Shown piece by piece: positions 13,432 to 20,439 of a stretch of 64,000 nucleotides of DNA. The notes below the pieces were generated by a model. That model was not told the origin of the DNA and made no database searches. It saw nothing but the letters and a program-made list of their open reading frames with translations. Both the position numbers and the translations under genes were made by a program. The first letter of the stretch is position 1, and the number at the start of each line of letters is the position of its first letter. Source of the DNA: Lampris incognitus (lineage: Eukaryota; Chordata; Actinopteri; Lampriformes; Lampridae); contig NC_079211.1 of NCBI RefSeq assembly GCF_029633865.1, positions 141,961,345 through 142,025,344 on the forward strand, given 5' to 3'.

Positions 13432-16400
13432 TATATATATATATACTATACGTAAGACTTATTAGGATTTCACATGCTTGTAGTCTGAAGGAAATTTTGA
13501 TAGCATGGTCATAAAGTTCTTGATGAGTGTGCAATAGCTTACTAGTATGGCTCGACTGGCATCTACACATTTGAAAAAGCTCCAAGAAATTATTTAGGAG
13601 CTCTTTAAAAAAAAACTGTTTTGATAATTTTGTGTGATTGTTTGTCCAGATGAAAGCAGCGAGAGCCAAGTTCAATTTCCAGGCTCAGTCACCCAAGTGA
13701 GTTACAGCATTCTGTTGAACTGAAAAAAAAATGTTTTTTTTTTCCGTTTCTTCCATGCCAGTTGTTTGGAGAGAGAAAAAACCGCACAACTTTTAGCTCT
13801 CAAATCAAATCCAAAAATCTTTTTAACAGAATGTTTATTAGAAAAATACCAAACTATCAACACTTGCCCTGGTGCAAGGTTCACTACTACTGCTCAAACA
13901 AAAACATTTTCCCTGTAATCTAATGGAGTTTTCCTTCAGTATCTTATTGTCTGGTTCTCTCCCATTTTGCAGGGAGCTGACACTGCAGAAAGGGGATGTT
14001 GTTTACATCCACAGGCAGGTGGATGCTAACTGGTTTGAAGGAGAGCATCATGGGAGAGCTGGCATTTTCCCCACAACCTACGTAGAGGTATGTTTCTATG
14101 ATCTCTCTTTTTCTTGTTTGTGATTACGGGGTTGTCTTTTACTTTTCCAGTGTTGTTTGTCAGCTCGGTCGTACAGCGTCCTGATGAACAGGGAACAACT
14201 ATCCCTGAACCGAAGGGGGGGGGGGGCTAAGAGTACATCTGTCGCCATTTTACAATGCTGTGATTGCAAATATTCCCCAATCCTCTGTGAATAGTACACA
14301 TGGCCATTGTAACTCTAGTTAATGGTCACGGCAGTTTGCATATGAAACTGACCGTTGGTTTCGATGGTTATGCCACTGTATTGTTTATAAGGGTGGGGAT
14401 ACCTGCAGTCAGTTGAGACGGAAGACGTCACTTAGATGAGGGATGAAACGTTTCTCTCAGTAAACGTTGTGTCCAGATGAGCTGATCCATCTCTCTGTGA
14501 TTTACTTACCTGGATTATTGAGCATGCATCAAGACAAGTTTGAGAATTTCCCCTCTTCCCGTCATAGATTCTGCCCCCTACGGAGAAGCCTACACCCATC
14601 AAGTCTCCAACAATCCAGGTGTTGGACTATGGGGAAGCTGTGGCTCTTTATAATTTTAACGGAGACCTACCTGTGGAACTGTCTTTTCGTAAAGTAAGCA
14701 TTGGTTCGGTTCATTATCATTTTATGACCTGTCACAGTCCTCAAACATTTCTGGTACATGTCTGAGGTTTGCAGGAAAAGGTGATGCTGTTGATCTGGGA
14801 TTAGAATTGTAGCACAAGTTTACTTTATGCACTGATACCCATTTTGAGTTCTGGGTGAGGCCAAAGTTAAATTGTCAGAGTTCTGTTCTATTGCTTTGTT
14901 TTATGTCTGTGCTATTGCTCCTCAGGGTGAAGTGATCAATATAACCAGGCGTGTTGATGACAGCTGGCTTGAGGGGAGGATCTCAGGGACTAACCGAGCC
15001 GGCATCTTCCCTGCCAACTATGTGCAGGTCAACAAGATGCCCCGTACCAAATACTCCACCGACGACTACATGGCGGGCCCCACTTTGCCGCTCTCGCCTG
15101 GACCCCAGAGTCCAGGGCGTCCACTCCACTCACCCTGCCCACGATCACCACTGTCACCCTTCACACCGACCTCCCTCAGCCCAGAACCCGAGCACTCCCC
15201 ATTGAAGTCATCCTCGCCTTTACCTTATGGCAGCACAGCCTCACAGCCACACTCCCCCACCCAGACACCCATATCCAAAGAAATGAACAAACCGCGGCTC
15301 CACGGCACTTCAGACCCTGCTTCACCTTCCAGCCAGAGCAGCCACTGGGGTGGCACATATTCAGCTAGCCCGAACCCATCAACCACAGCTGTTTCAGCAG
15401 TCACCCAGTCATCAGCGCTGATAAATAGAGCAGGAGCAACCACAGTGAACACCCCCAGACACACTGAGTCCACACAGGTCTGCAATCACCGCAATCTATT
15501 AGGGAGGCACTGCTTGACTGCATGCTAAACTAGTATAATCGTTTGTTTTGCCCAAGTGGTGGATGAAAGTGTTGTTCATAGCATCTTATTTCTTAATGCC
15601 TGACATGAGGTTTCCATTTACTTTAGGGTGGAACTATATACCAGGCCACTCCGTCTAATCCACATTTAAATTCCTTGCCAAACAAGCCTGGATCGACAAA
15701 GGTGCAACGTCAGCCGTAAGTCTACACCCTTGAGGTTTTTTTTTAGATTGTTTTAAACACAAACTGTGTGATCACTCGGTGTTCTTGTCCGTTATTTTGT
15801 AATGCATTGCAATCGTATCTAATCCATGTCTCAGACCATACTGTGTGTTTTGTTCCTTCTTCTCAATTTCAGCTATAAAGCTGTTTATAACTACAAACCG
15901 CAGAATACGGATGAGCTGGAGCTGAGGGAAGGAGATATTGTGCAAGTGATGGAAAAATGTGACGATGGCTGGTTTGTAGGTAAGGAGCTGACTAAGCCTT
16001 TCAAGTACAAAAACATCTAGGAGGGCACCCTCTACTGGATTTGACGACATGTTACACATTTGACTGTGCCGGCATAATCAGTGGAGATGGGTCTGGCGGC
16101 GGACTGAGGACACCTCAAATTTCACCTCATATCCTCTAACTCCTCCCCAGCTCATCCAACACCTCCCACCGCAAACCCTCACCCTAACCCTAACCTTAAG
16201 CGAATGCCCAGAGTGTCATCAGCTGCCTGACAGCGGAACAGCCAAAGTGGGTGGAGGAGGAGTTGGAGGTGTCCTCAGTCTGCCACCAGTCTCTGTTGGA
16301 TCAGCCTGATCCAACAGTCCTGATTTACAATGCAAACATGTAAATCCTTGTCCTCTCTGAAGCCTTTCTATTGCTGGTGTATTTAAGAAAACTAATAAAT

Positions 16401-16866
16401 GAACCTCCACATCGTGAACACTTTATACTAGTTGGTCATTTCATTGGTCACCATCAGGTTGGACTTTCTCACGTAAAGATTATTCGGCACGTAGTGTTTT
16501 ATGATTTTACAATCATAGCAAAGCGCAGAATAAGAAGGCAAAAAAGAAGATGTGTCAGAACAAGCTGGAAAAAATTACCCTTAAGAACAATTGTACAACA
16601 TCAACAGCTAGAACCAGATTCAACCATGCATTATTTATTTATTTGTTTTGGCTTCGAGCACGGTGCTGATGCAGTAGCATCTGTTTTGTTTTGCACGAAC
16701 CTATGGGATTTAGACTGGTCATAGTTACTAGAATCACTGTACTATGTGTTACAGTTGGTCGTATTACTTGATGGTCTCAGCATGTGCTCTTCTGCTCTTT
16801 ATAGGTACGTCAGAACGGACACAAGCCTTTGGGACTTTCCCTGGGAATTATGTGACACCCGTTTAA
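727..16866 (+). CDS. sorbs3: SORBS3 (vinexin), 3' portion: SoHo domain plus three SH3 domains
   Basis: Adaptor of the sorbin/vinexin family. Known members bind vinculin at focal adhesions and cell junctions, link to actin and growth-factor signalling, and recruit partners such as SOS and flotillin. Twenty exons splice in consistent phase to 744 residues and a stop; the 5' end lies outside the window. Residues are counted from the first full codon. A SoHo domain lies at about 134-180 ([10 protein letters not shown], then PRDWYKSMF). SH3-1 is at about 381-434, SH3-2 at about 453-511 and SH3-3 at about 689-744. Each SH3 keeps the hydrophobic start (ALYNF or AVYNY type), the Trp and the FPxNYV-type end. 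A Ser/Pro-rich linker of about 175 residues separates SH3-2 from SH3-3. SORBS3 is chosen over SORBS1/2 because of close match to vinexin around the SoHo and SH3 domains and because PDLIM2 is the next gene. Exons: 727-797, 1660-1845, 3638-3710, 4244-4383, 4587-4650, 5423-5461, 5560-5647, 6391-6499, 9339-9392, 9584-9691, 10372-10427, 11918-12006, 12780-12841, 13650-13696, 13973-14087, 14568-14693, 14926-15477, 15627-15715, 15873-15979, 16805-16866. Confidence 0.93.
1660..1845 (+). CDS. sorbs3: SORBS3 coding exon with NAGNAG acceptor and GC donor
   Basis: 62 codons, both ends phase 0, read [20 protein letters not shown] and on through a Ser/Pro-rich stretch. The acceptor is a tandem cagcag at 1657-1662, so one Gln can be included or skipped. 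The donor is aag followed by gcaagc at 1846, a GC-AG intron; no usable GT donor follows in frame nearby. This part precedes the SoHo domain. Confidence 0.75.
2634..2762 (-). mobile_element. tRNA-derived SINE-like repeat, copy 1
   Basis: Read on the minus strand it resembles a tRNA head: an A-box-like ttagccgagcggttag and a B-box-like atcgaatcccgc. The same segment recurs at 3390-3528, including the tail gtcttattagtagttta, so it is one repeat family. Confidence 0.7.
2889..2970 (+). mobile_element. tRNA-like SINE head, plus-strand copy
   Basis: Has tagtcgagtggttaac (A-box-like) and gggttcgcgtccc (B-box-like), about 80 bases. Similar to the head at 21839-21920. It is probably a SINE remnant rather than a working tRNA, because similar heads recur with unrelated flanks and no clean cloverleaf end is seen. 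Confidence 0.6.
3390..3528 (-). mobile_element. tRNA-derived SINE-like repeat, copy 2
   Basis: Near-duplicate of 2634-2762 in the same orientation, beginning aaccggttattt and ending agtagtttata. It lies about 110 bases upstream of a SORBS3 exon. Confidence 0.7.
3638..3710 (+). CDS. sorbs3: SORBS3 coding exon upstream of SoHo domain
   Basis: Reads [19 protein letters not shown], resembling the vinexin segment before the SoHo domain (NGGSNTLNF in the human protein). Starts in phase 0, ends with one extra base, and the donor is gtaagc. It lies just after a tRNA-derived repeat. Confidence 0.8.
4244..4383 (+). CDS. sorbs3: SORBS3 exon, first half of SoHo domain
   Basis: Encodes the start of the sorbin homology region, including [18 protein letters not shown], the hallmark of SORBS proteins. 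In the family this domain binds flotillin in lipid rafts. Acceptor catcag, donor gtaaga; completes a Gly codon with the previous exon. Confidence 0.95.
4587..4650 (+). CDS. sorbs3: SORBS3 exon, second half of SoHo domain
   Basis: Reads [19 protein letters not shown], the conserved PRDWY-MFxQIHK block of the SoHo domain. Acceptor aacag, donor gtaagg; ends with one base of a Glu codon. Confidence 0.96.
5423..5461 (+). CDS. sorbs3: SORBS3 small coding exon (39 bp)
   Basis: A 13-codon-equivalent microexon reading [13 protein letters not shown], acidic and directly after the SoHo domain. Both flanking junctions keep phase 1; the donor is gtaagt. Its length is a multiple of three, so it could be skipped without a frameshift. 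Confidence 0.85.
5560..5647 (+). CDS. sorbs3: SORBS3 coding exon
   Basis: The frame set by the previous exon (phase 1) is the only one of three that stays open: it ends in [13 protein letters not shown]. The other two frames contain stops, which supports the model. Acceptor ctcag, donor gtgagt. Confidence 0.85.
6261..6370. repeat. GT/GC microsatellite
   Basis: A (GT)n tract followed by (GTGC)n and (GT)n, ending about 20 bases before the acceptor of the exon at 6391. It may affect splicing of that exon. Confidence 0.95.
6391..6499 (+). CDS. sorbs3: SORBS3 exon with SIFDFEPG motif
   Basis: Contains [19 protein letters not shown]. The SIFxxEPG motif is conserved among SORBS paralogues, downstream of the SoHo domain. 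The acceptor lies 20 bases after a long GT/GC microsatellite, and the exon ends in phase 0 at a gtgagg donor next to a SINE-derived minisatellite. Confidence 0.92.
6515..6605 (+). mobile_element. Head of a tRNA-derived SINE
   Basis: Matches the head of the TGGA-tailed SINE at 39444 (tgcctcacagcaagaaggtt, then a B-box-like gggtttggttccc). It starts about 15 bases after the exon at 6391-6499 and runs into the minisatellite. Confidence 0.75.
6606..7105 (+). repeat. 96-bp minisatellite derived from a SINE
   Basis: The phrase tctatctgtgtggagtttg begins at 6691, 6787, 6883, 6968 and 7064, spacing 96, 96, 85 and 96. The unit contains the SINE core gagtttgcatgttctcccc. About five units, one shortened by 11 bases. 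It is open in several frames, which gives spurious Cys-rich ORFs. Confidence 0.9.
7307..7357. repeat. GT microsatellite
   Basis: Uninterrupted (GT)n of about 25 units within a SORBS3 intron. Confidence 0.95.
7358..9338 (+). other. SORBS3 intron without recognised elements
   Basis: AT-rich with poly-A and poly-T runs. I see no exon, palindrome or named repeat between the GT tract and the acceptor at 9338. Confidence 0.6.
9339..9392 (+). CDS. sorbs3: SORBS3 coding exon (54 bp)
   Basis: Eighteen codons, phase 0 at both ends, reading [18 protein letters not shown]. Acceptor ctttag, donor gtaagg. Being a multiple of three, it is a candidate cassette exon. Confidence 0.75.
9584..9691 (+). CDS. 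sorbs3: SORBS3 exon with charged helical segment
   Basis: Reads [20 protein letters not shown] and a basic end. It corresponds to the vinexin segment with ELAELSAELDKDL before SH3-1 and is probably helical. The end at 9691 (donor gtactg) keeps the downstream frame. A stronger-looking gtgagg donor at 9687 would shift it; see findings. Confidence 0.85.
10372..10427 (+). CDS. sorbs3: SORBS3 coding exon (56 bp)
   Basis: Read from phase 0: [18 protein letters not shown], ending with two bases of a split Ser codon. The acceptor tttgcag and donor gtaaat are both good. The phase is fixed by agreement with the proline-rich frame of the next exon. Confidence 0.78.
10428..11917 (+). other. SORBS3 intron, nothing recognised
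   Basis: No repeat family or conserved exon recognised; it ends in a T-rich tract and tttccag. Confidence 0.6.
11918..12006 (+). CDS. sorbs3: SORBS3 exon, proline-rich linker
   Basis: In the chosen frame it reads [20 protein letters not shown] and is Pro/Ala-rich, as expected ahead of the SH3 region. The competing frame gives a Cys/Arg-rich peptide that reaches a stop in the next exon. Acceptor tttccag, donor gtaaag. Confidence 0.78.
12780..12841 (+). CDS. sorbs3: SORBS3 exon before SH3-1
   Basis: Reads [20 protein letters not shown] plus a final Lys, matching the basic REEKK block just before SH3-1 in vinexin. Acceptor ctgcag, donor gtaagt. A TA microsatellite starts about 45 bases downstream. 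Confidence 0.9.
12885..12945. repeat. TA microsatellite
   Basis: (TA)n with TG interruptions, starting about 45 bases after the exon at 12780-12841. Confidence 0.95.
13073..13163. repeat. Long TA microsatellite
   Basis: About 45 uninterrupted TA units directly abutting the inverted repeat at 13164. Confidence 0.95.
13164..13331. mobile_element. 168-bp palindromic (MITE-like) element
   Basis: The left arm starts aatccagtgagtcaagtaaa and the right arm ends with its reverse complement. Arms of about 75-85 bases pair with few mismatches and one 9-base gap, around a short AT loop. A diverged piece (cagtacaagcctgttcatgc) occurs at about 12980-13000. Confidence 0.85.
13397..13446. repeat. TA microsatellite
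   Basis: (TA)n with a central acacac, in the same intron as the palindrome at 13164. Confidence 0.9.
13650..13696 (+). CDS. sorbs3: SORBS3 exon, start of SH3-1
   Basis: Reads [16 protein letters not shown] with the last codon split. This is the first beta strand and RT-loop start of SH3-1 (ARxKFDFQAQSPKE in vinexin). Acceptor gtccag, donor gtgagt. Confidence 0.95.
13973..14087 (+). CDS. sorbs3: SORBS3 exon, body of SH3-1
   Basis: Encodes [20 protein letters not shown], then [17 protein letters not shown]. It includes the acidic RT loop, the conserved Trp and the FPxxYV end of an SH3 fold. SH3-1 and SH3-2 of vinexin together bind vinculin. Donor gtatgt. Confidence 0.97.
14568..14693 (+). CDS. 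sorbs3: SORBS3 exon, SH3-1/SH3-2 linker and start of SH3-2
   Basis: Forty-two codons, phase 0 at both ends. The linker [11 protein letters not shown] is followed by [20 protein letters not shown], the first half of SH3-2. Acceptor catag, donor gtaagc. Confidence 0.96.
14926..15477 (+). CDS. sorbs3: SORBS3 large exon: end of SH3-2 and Ser/Pro-rich linker
   Basis: 184 codons. It starts with [20 protein letters not shown] and ends SH3-2 with [10 protein letters not shown]. The rest is a Ser/Pro/Thr-rich, probably disordered linker with many SP and TP sites that could be phosphorylated. The linker is longer than in the human protein. The donor is gtctgc, weaker than its neighbours; read-through past it hits a stop at about 15525. 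Confidence 0.93.
15627..15715 (+). CDS. sorbs3: SORBS3 exon, end of SH3-2/SH3-3 linker
   Basis: Reads [20 protein letters not shown] and a short basic end, with the last codon split. Acceptor ctttag, donor gtaagt. It leads straight into SH3-3. Confidence 0.88.
15873..15979 (+). CDS. sorbs3: SORBS3 exon, most of SH3-3
   Basis: Encodes [20 protein letters not shown] and [10 protein letters not shown], nearly identical to the C-terminal SH3 of SORBS proteins. In vinexin this SH3 binds SOS. Acceptor ttcag after a clear pyrimidine tract; donor gtaagg. Confidence 0.97.
16091..16295. mobile_element. Small element with terminal inverted repeats
   Basis: gtctggcggcggactgagga on the left pairs with tcctcagtctgccaccag on the right, continuing as cacctc/gaggtg. 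The interior holds three CCCTAA-like units near 16177-16196. It lies in the last SORBS3 intron. Confidence 0.6.
16805..16866 (+). CDS. sorbs3: SORBS3 last coding exon and stop
   Basis: Completes SH3-3 with [15 protein letters not shown] and stops at 16864-16866. The C-terminus is at the same place as in human vinexin ([12 protein letters not shown]). Acceptor ttatag; the exon continues as 3' UTR. Confidence 0.97.
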
Positions 16867-17155
16867 CTTCACCTCCTGCTTGCCAAAAGCCACCTGGACT
16901 GTTATGGTTTCTATTGTGAGCAGCTTGCTTTAAACAGCACCGGCAGTAGCTCCAGCCGCATGACCGATAGCCACACAACCAGCTCCAGCTCAGACACCAT
17001 CGCACCTCTATCAGTTGCCCAACACTCCAAAAACCCGGTTTAGTCATTGCTGCATGTTCACTCTGACCAGAGACCGACACAGCTGTGCTGCTCTGTTTCC
17101 CAGAACAGAGGTGAAGGCAGGAACATTTTCTGTGGTTTCTCACCTCACCTCCCTG

Positions 17156-17250
<95 letters not shown>

Positions 17251-18500
17251 GTGTGTGTGTGTGTGTGTGTGTGTGCGTGTGTTCCACTGACGGAGTATTT
17301 TCACACATTCCACTTGAGAGGAAAAAATGAGTGCTGATGATACTGTTTCAGAGGCAAAGACATTTTTTTGTGCTCCACAGTTATGTGCACTTTTGGAAAA
17401 TTTTTATATTCCACTCCACTGAACAACACTGTTGTTTCTGAAGTCCCACTGTATGTTATTTCCCTACACCGTATAGCCGTGCCCCCATTATGATGTCACA
17501 GTCAGCTTTTCATCACACGTGTGACATCACACATTACATACACCTAAGAATTAACAAACAAAAAAAAAATTGTGATGTTTTGATGTCATAACGCTATGAT
17601 GGATTTCACCTCAAAGTGTCTCCCCCAAACTTTATTTCAGATCTTTGAAAATACCCTGCGTGAGTTTGAGGCTGCATCAACGCAACTATCCATAGACAAC
17701 TACATACTTGAAACACTGAAAGCAAAGAGAGGGCTCAGACATGTCTGTTAACTTAAGAGGTCTCCCTGTCACAGCTGATCAGACCAGATCAGACCAGATT
17801 AATTCATGCATTAATGTGTGCAAGTTATTCATTGTGTCATATCTTAAGCCTTTTTTGTTTAAGTCTGTGCAAGGATGTCGCTCTCCAGCAGGGAATGTTA
17901 AGTGAAAGCTGAATGTAGAACAGAAGGACGGGAAGGAAGTGAAGATTGGAGCTTGTTTTCTGTGTTTTTATTGTTTTTGTGTGTGTGCTGTAACCAGACA
18001 CTGAATCACTTTCAAACATCCGCCAGAGCAGACCTTACACCGTATCAGCTGCGTACCGCATCTTCATCTACTTTGTGTTCATCCACAGCCGATGATCGAC
18101 CGGTTTCTCAATGGTAGTTTTTGATATTTTCTTATCGTGTTGTGCCAATGCTATAACGTTTCATGAGGCGACTTTAGGCGGGGACGCTCCGATGAACAGT
18201 CCGACCAGCTGACTATATTCCTGCTGCGAGCTGTACTTGCCATCTGATTCTACAGTATTTTTCATCGCTTGTCATGTTGACATTCACAATTTAAACACCG
18301 CATTCATAAATCAGTTAGAGTGTGTTTGTGCAAGCTTAACTGTCAAGTATGACGACTGTAAAGCTCTTTCGAAATCCTTGTCATGAAGTCAAATGCAATG
18401 TCATTTCAAACGTTCATGTTGGGGGGGAACATTTTAATTTCACCACACAACAAAGATGATTGTACAGAGTGTAACCTTTTATCAAATTAAAAGTATAATA
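16867..18500 (+). other. sorbs3: SORBS3 3' UTR (end uncertain)
   Basis: Sequence after the stop has no coding signal. It carries a long GT repeat at about 17157-17281. The first plausible polyadenylation hexamer I see is attaaa at 18486-18491; another attaaa lies near 18875. No canonical AATAAA was found here, so the cleavage site is a guess. Confidence 0.5.
17157..17281. repeat. GT microsatellite in SORBS3 3' UTR
   Basis: About 60 GT units with two single-base breaks. If the 3' UTR is as placed, this is transcribed as a long UG repeat. Confidence 0.95.
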
Positions 18501-19019
18501 TATTTTCCTTGTAAAACAATGTAACTCATTGTATGGTACGCAGACTTTTTTTAATACGATTATAAAAATTACGGCGATATTAAAAGCGGCTTTGATCTCA
18601 CCCGTTTTGTTCATTTTGTTTTTACTCTGTTTCTGTTACTAGCTTAAATAACTTGGCAATTCTCAAGGGACTGCGTTTATCAGACGTTTGCTCAAACATA
18701 CAACCGTGCCTGTACACCATATCTAATAGTGTTTCATTGGCATATTTTTTAGTACACACTACACAAGCACAAATATACATGCAAAAGATACCTGCAACAC
18801 ATAGAAACACAGATAGATGTGTTGGTAGATTCTTAGTTGTCCCTCAGGAGGAAATCTGTTGCCACAACTTGTACATTAAAATGCCAGCTTACCTCCATAC
18901 ATAGTCACATATTTACATATATACAACACACATGTATATACACTCACACATGAGCACAACTACATACTACAACATACAGTGAGACATACAGACGGGTGAC
19001 AAACTGAAAGAAAAACCAA
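18500..19019. other. Intergenic, nothing recognised
   Basis: AT-rich sequence between the likely SORBS3 end and the Tc1-like remnant; no gene or repeat family recognised. Confidence 0.5.
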
Positions 19020-19740
19020 CATAAAGTGTCTTAGTGAGGTGTTGGTCCACCAGGAGCCTCCAGAGCAGCTTCAGTGCTCCTTCTCATAGATTCTACAAGT
19101 CTCTGAACTCTACTGGAGGGATGCAACACCATCCATCCATTCATTATCTGAACCGCTTATCCTGCTCCCAGGGTCACGGGGATGCTGGAGCCTATTCCGG
19201 CAGTCATTGGGCGGCAGGCGGGGAGACACCCTGGACAGGCCGCCAGGCCATCGCAAGGCTACAACACCATTCTTCCAAAAGACATCCCTTCGTTTGGTGT
19301 TTTGGTGATGGTGGTGGAGAACGCTGTCTAACACATCGGTCCAAAATCTCCCATAGGTGTTCAGTTGGGTTGAGATGTGGTGACCGTGAAGGCCATAGCA
19401 TATGATTTACATCATTTTCATCCTCATCAAACTATTCAGTGACCCCCCCCACCCCCCCTCGTGCCCTGTGGATGGGGGCATTGTCATCCTGGGAGAGACC
19501 ACTCCCATCAGGATACAAATGTCTCATCATAGGATAAAGGTGATCACTCAGAATAACTTCGTATTGATTTGCAGTGACCCTTGGACAAGTGGACCCAAAC
19601 CATACCAGCAAAATGCCCCCCCCCCCCACAGCATAACCGAGCCCCACTGTAGGAGTCAAGTGTTCAGCTTTTTGGTTTTTGCCCCCCCCCCCCCATCTGT
19701 ACATGGGGAGACAGACTATTGAAATTACACCTGCTTATCC
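19020..19740 (-). mobile_element. Tc1/mariner transposase remnant, split by a SINE
   Basis: On the minus strand it encodes HLYPDGSGLSQDDNAPIHRA and [20 protein letters not shown], the D and E parts of a Tc1-like DD(34)E catalytic region. The piece is frameshifted, carries poly-C runs and is interrupted at 19133-19261 by a SINE. It cannot make an active transposase. Confidence 0.88.
19133..19261 (-). mobile_element. 5'-truncated TGGA-tailed SINE inside Tc1 remnant
   Basis: Tail side first (ccatccattcattatctgaa), then the 3' SINE body up to aggccatcgcaaggc. It is flanked by the direct repeat caacaccat at 19124-19132 and 19262-19270, a target-site duplication. Confidence 0.88.
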
Positions 19741-19771
19741 GTACGTCAGAGGTATTCAATTACCTGCATAC

Positions 19772-19912
19772 CTGTGGGTATGCGGGTTTTCGTTCCAACC
19801 CAACACTACACCAGCTGTTCTCAATGATAAGTCCTCCTGTCTGGTTGTTGTGTTAATCATTGAAAACAGCTGGTGTAGTGTTGGGTTAGAAAGAAAACCC
19901 GCATACCCACAG
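19772..19912. mobile_element. Palindromic MITE-like element
   Basis: The left arm ctgtgggtatgcgggttttc pairs with gaaaacccgcatacccacag. Arms extend about 57 bases through gtgtagtgttggg with few mismatches, around a loop of about 27 bases. Confidence 0.85.
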
Positions 19913-20137
19913 AGCTCCATGGCACACAAGCCAATATCACTGACTTGGGCTACTGAAGTTACACCTGCTTACCCATGTCTGCCGAGTACAGTCAGGTGCC
20001 GAATTAAAATAAAAAAGCTGAATGCTTGACCCCTACAGTGAGGTGGGTGGGGGGTCCCCGGGGGGGCTCTGTTATGGTGTGTGTGTGTGTGTGTGGGGGG
20101 GGTACTTTCCTGGCATGGCTCCACTTGTCCCCTTAGA

Positions 20138-20343
20138 GCAGGGGTTCACAACCCGGTCCTCAGGGACCGCCAGTGCTCCTGGTTTTCTATTCTACCGGGT
20201 AGTTAATCACGTTCAGCCATCGTGTCAGGAATCCCAGCCAGCTAATCACATCAGCTGAGCGTAGTAAACTAGCCGGTGGAGCAGAAAACCAGGAGTACAG
20301 GGGGGGGGGGGGGTCCCTGAGGACTGGGTCGAGAACCACTGCA
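20138..20343. mobile_element. Element with terminal and internal inverted repeats
   Basis: The arms at 20138-20168 and 20313-20343 pair (tcctcagggacc with ggtccctgagga). An inner pair ctcctggttttct/agaaaaccaggag also matches. The layout suggests a non-autonomous DNA transposon of the hAT-like type common in fishes. Confidence 0.75.
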
Positions 20344-20439
20344 GAGGGAAGGGGGACAAAACTGGGGAGACAAGGGACGAATAAAAGTATCCCCAAAGTA
20401 AGCACAAATATCAGAGAAAAAAAAACACGAGTGGTTAAG

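Noticed and set aside
16177..16196. Interstitial telomere array
   Set aside because: Only about three imperfect CCCTAA units; too short to call an array.
16799..17308. 169-codon minus-strand ORF
   Set aside because: His-Thr repeat from the GT tract, antisense to the SORBS3 3' end.
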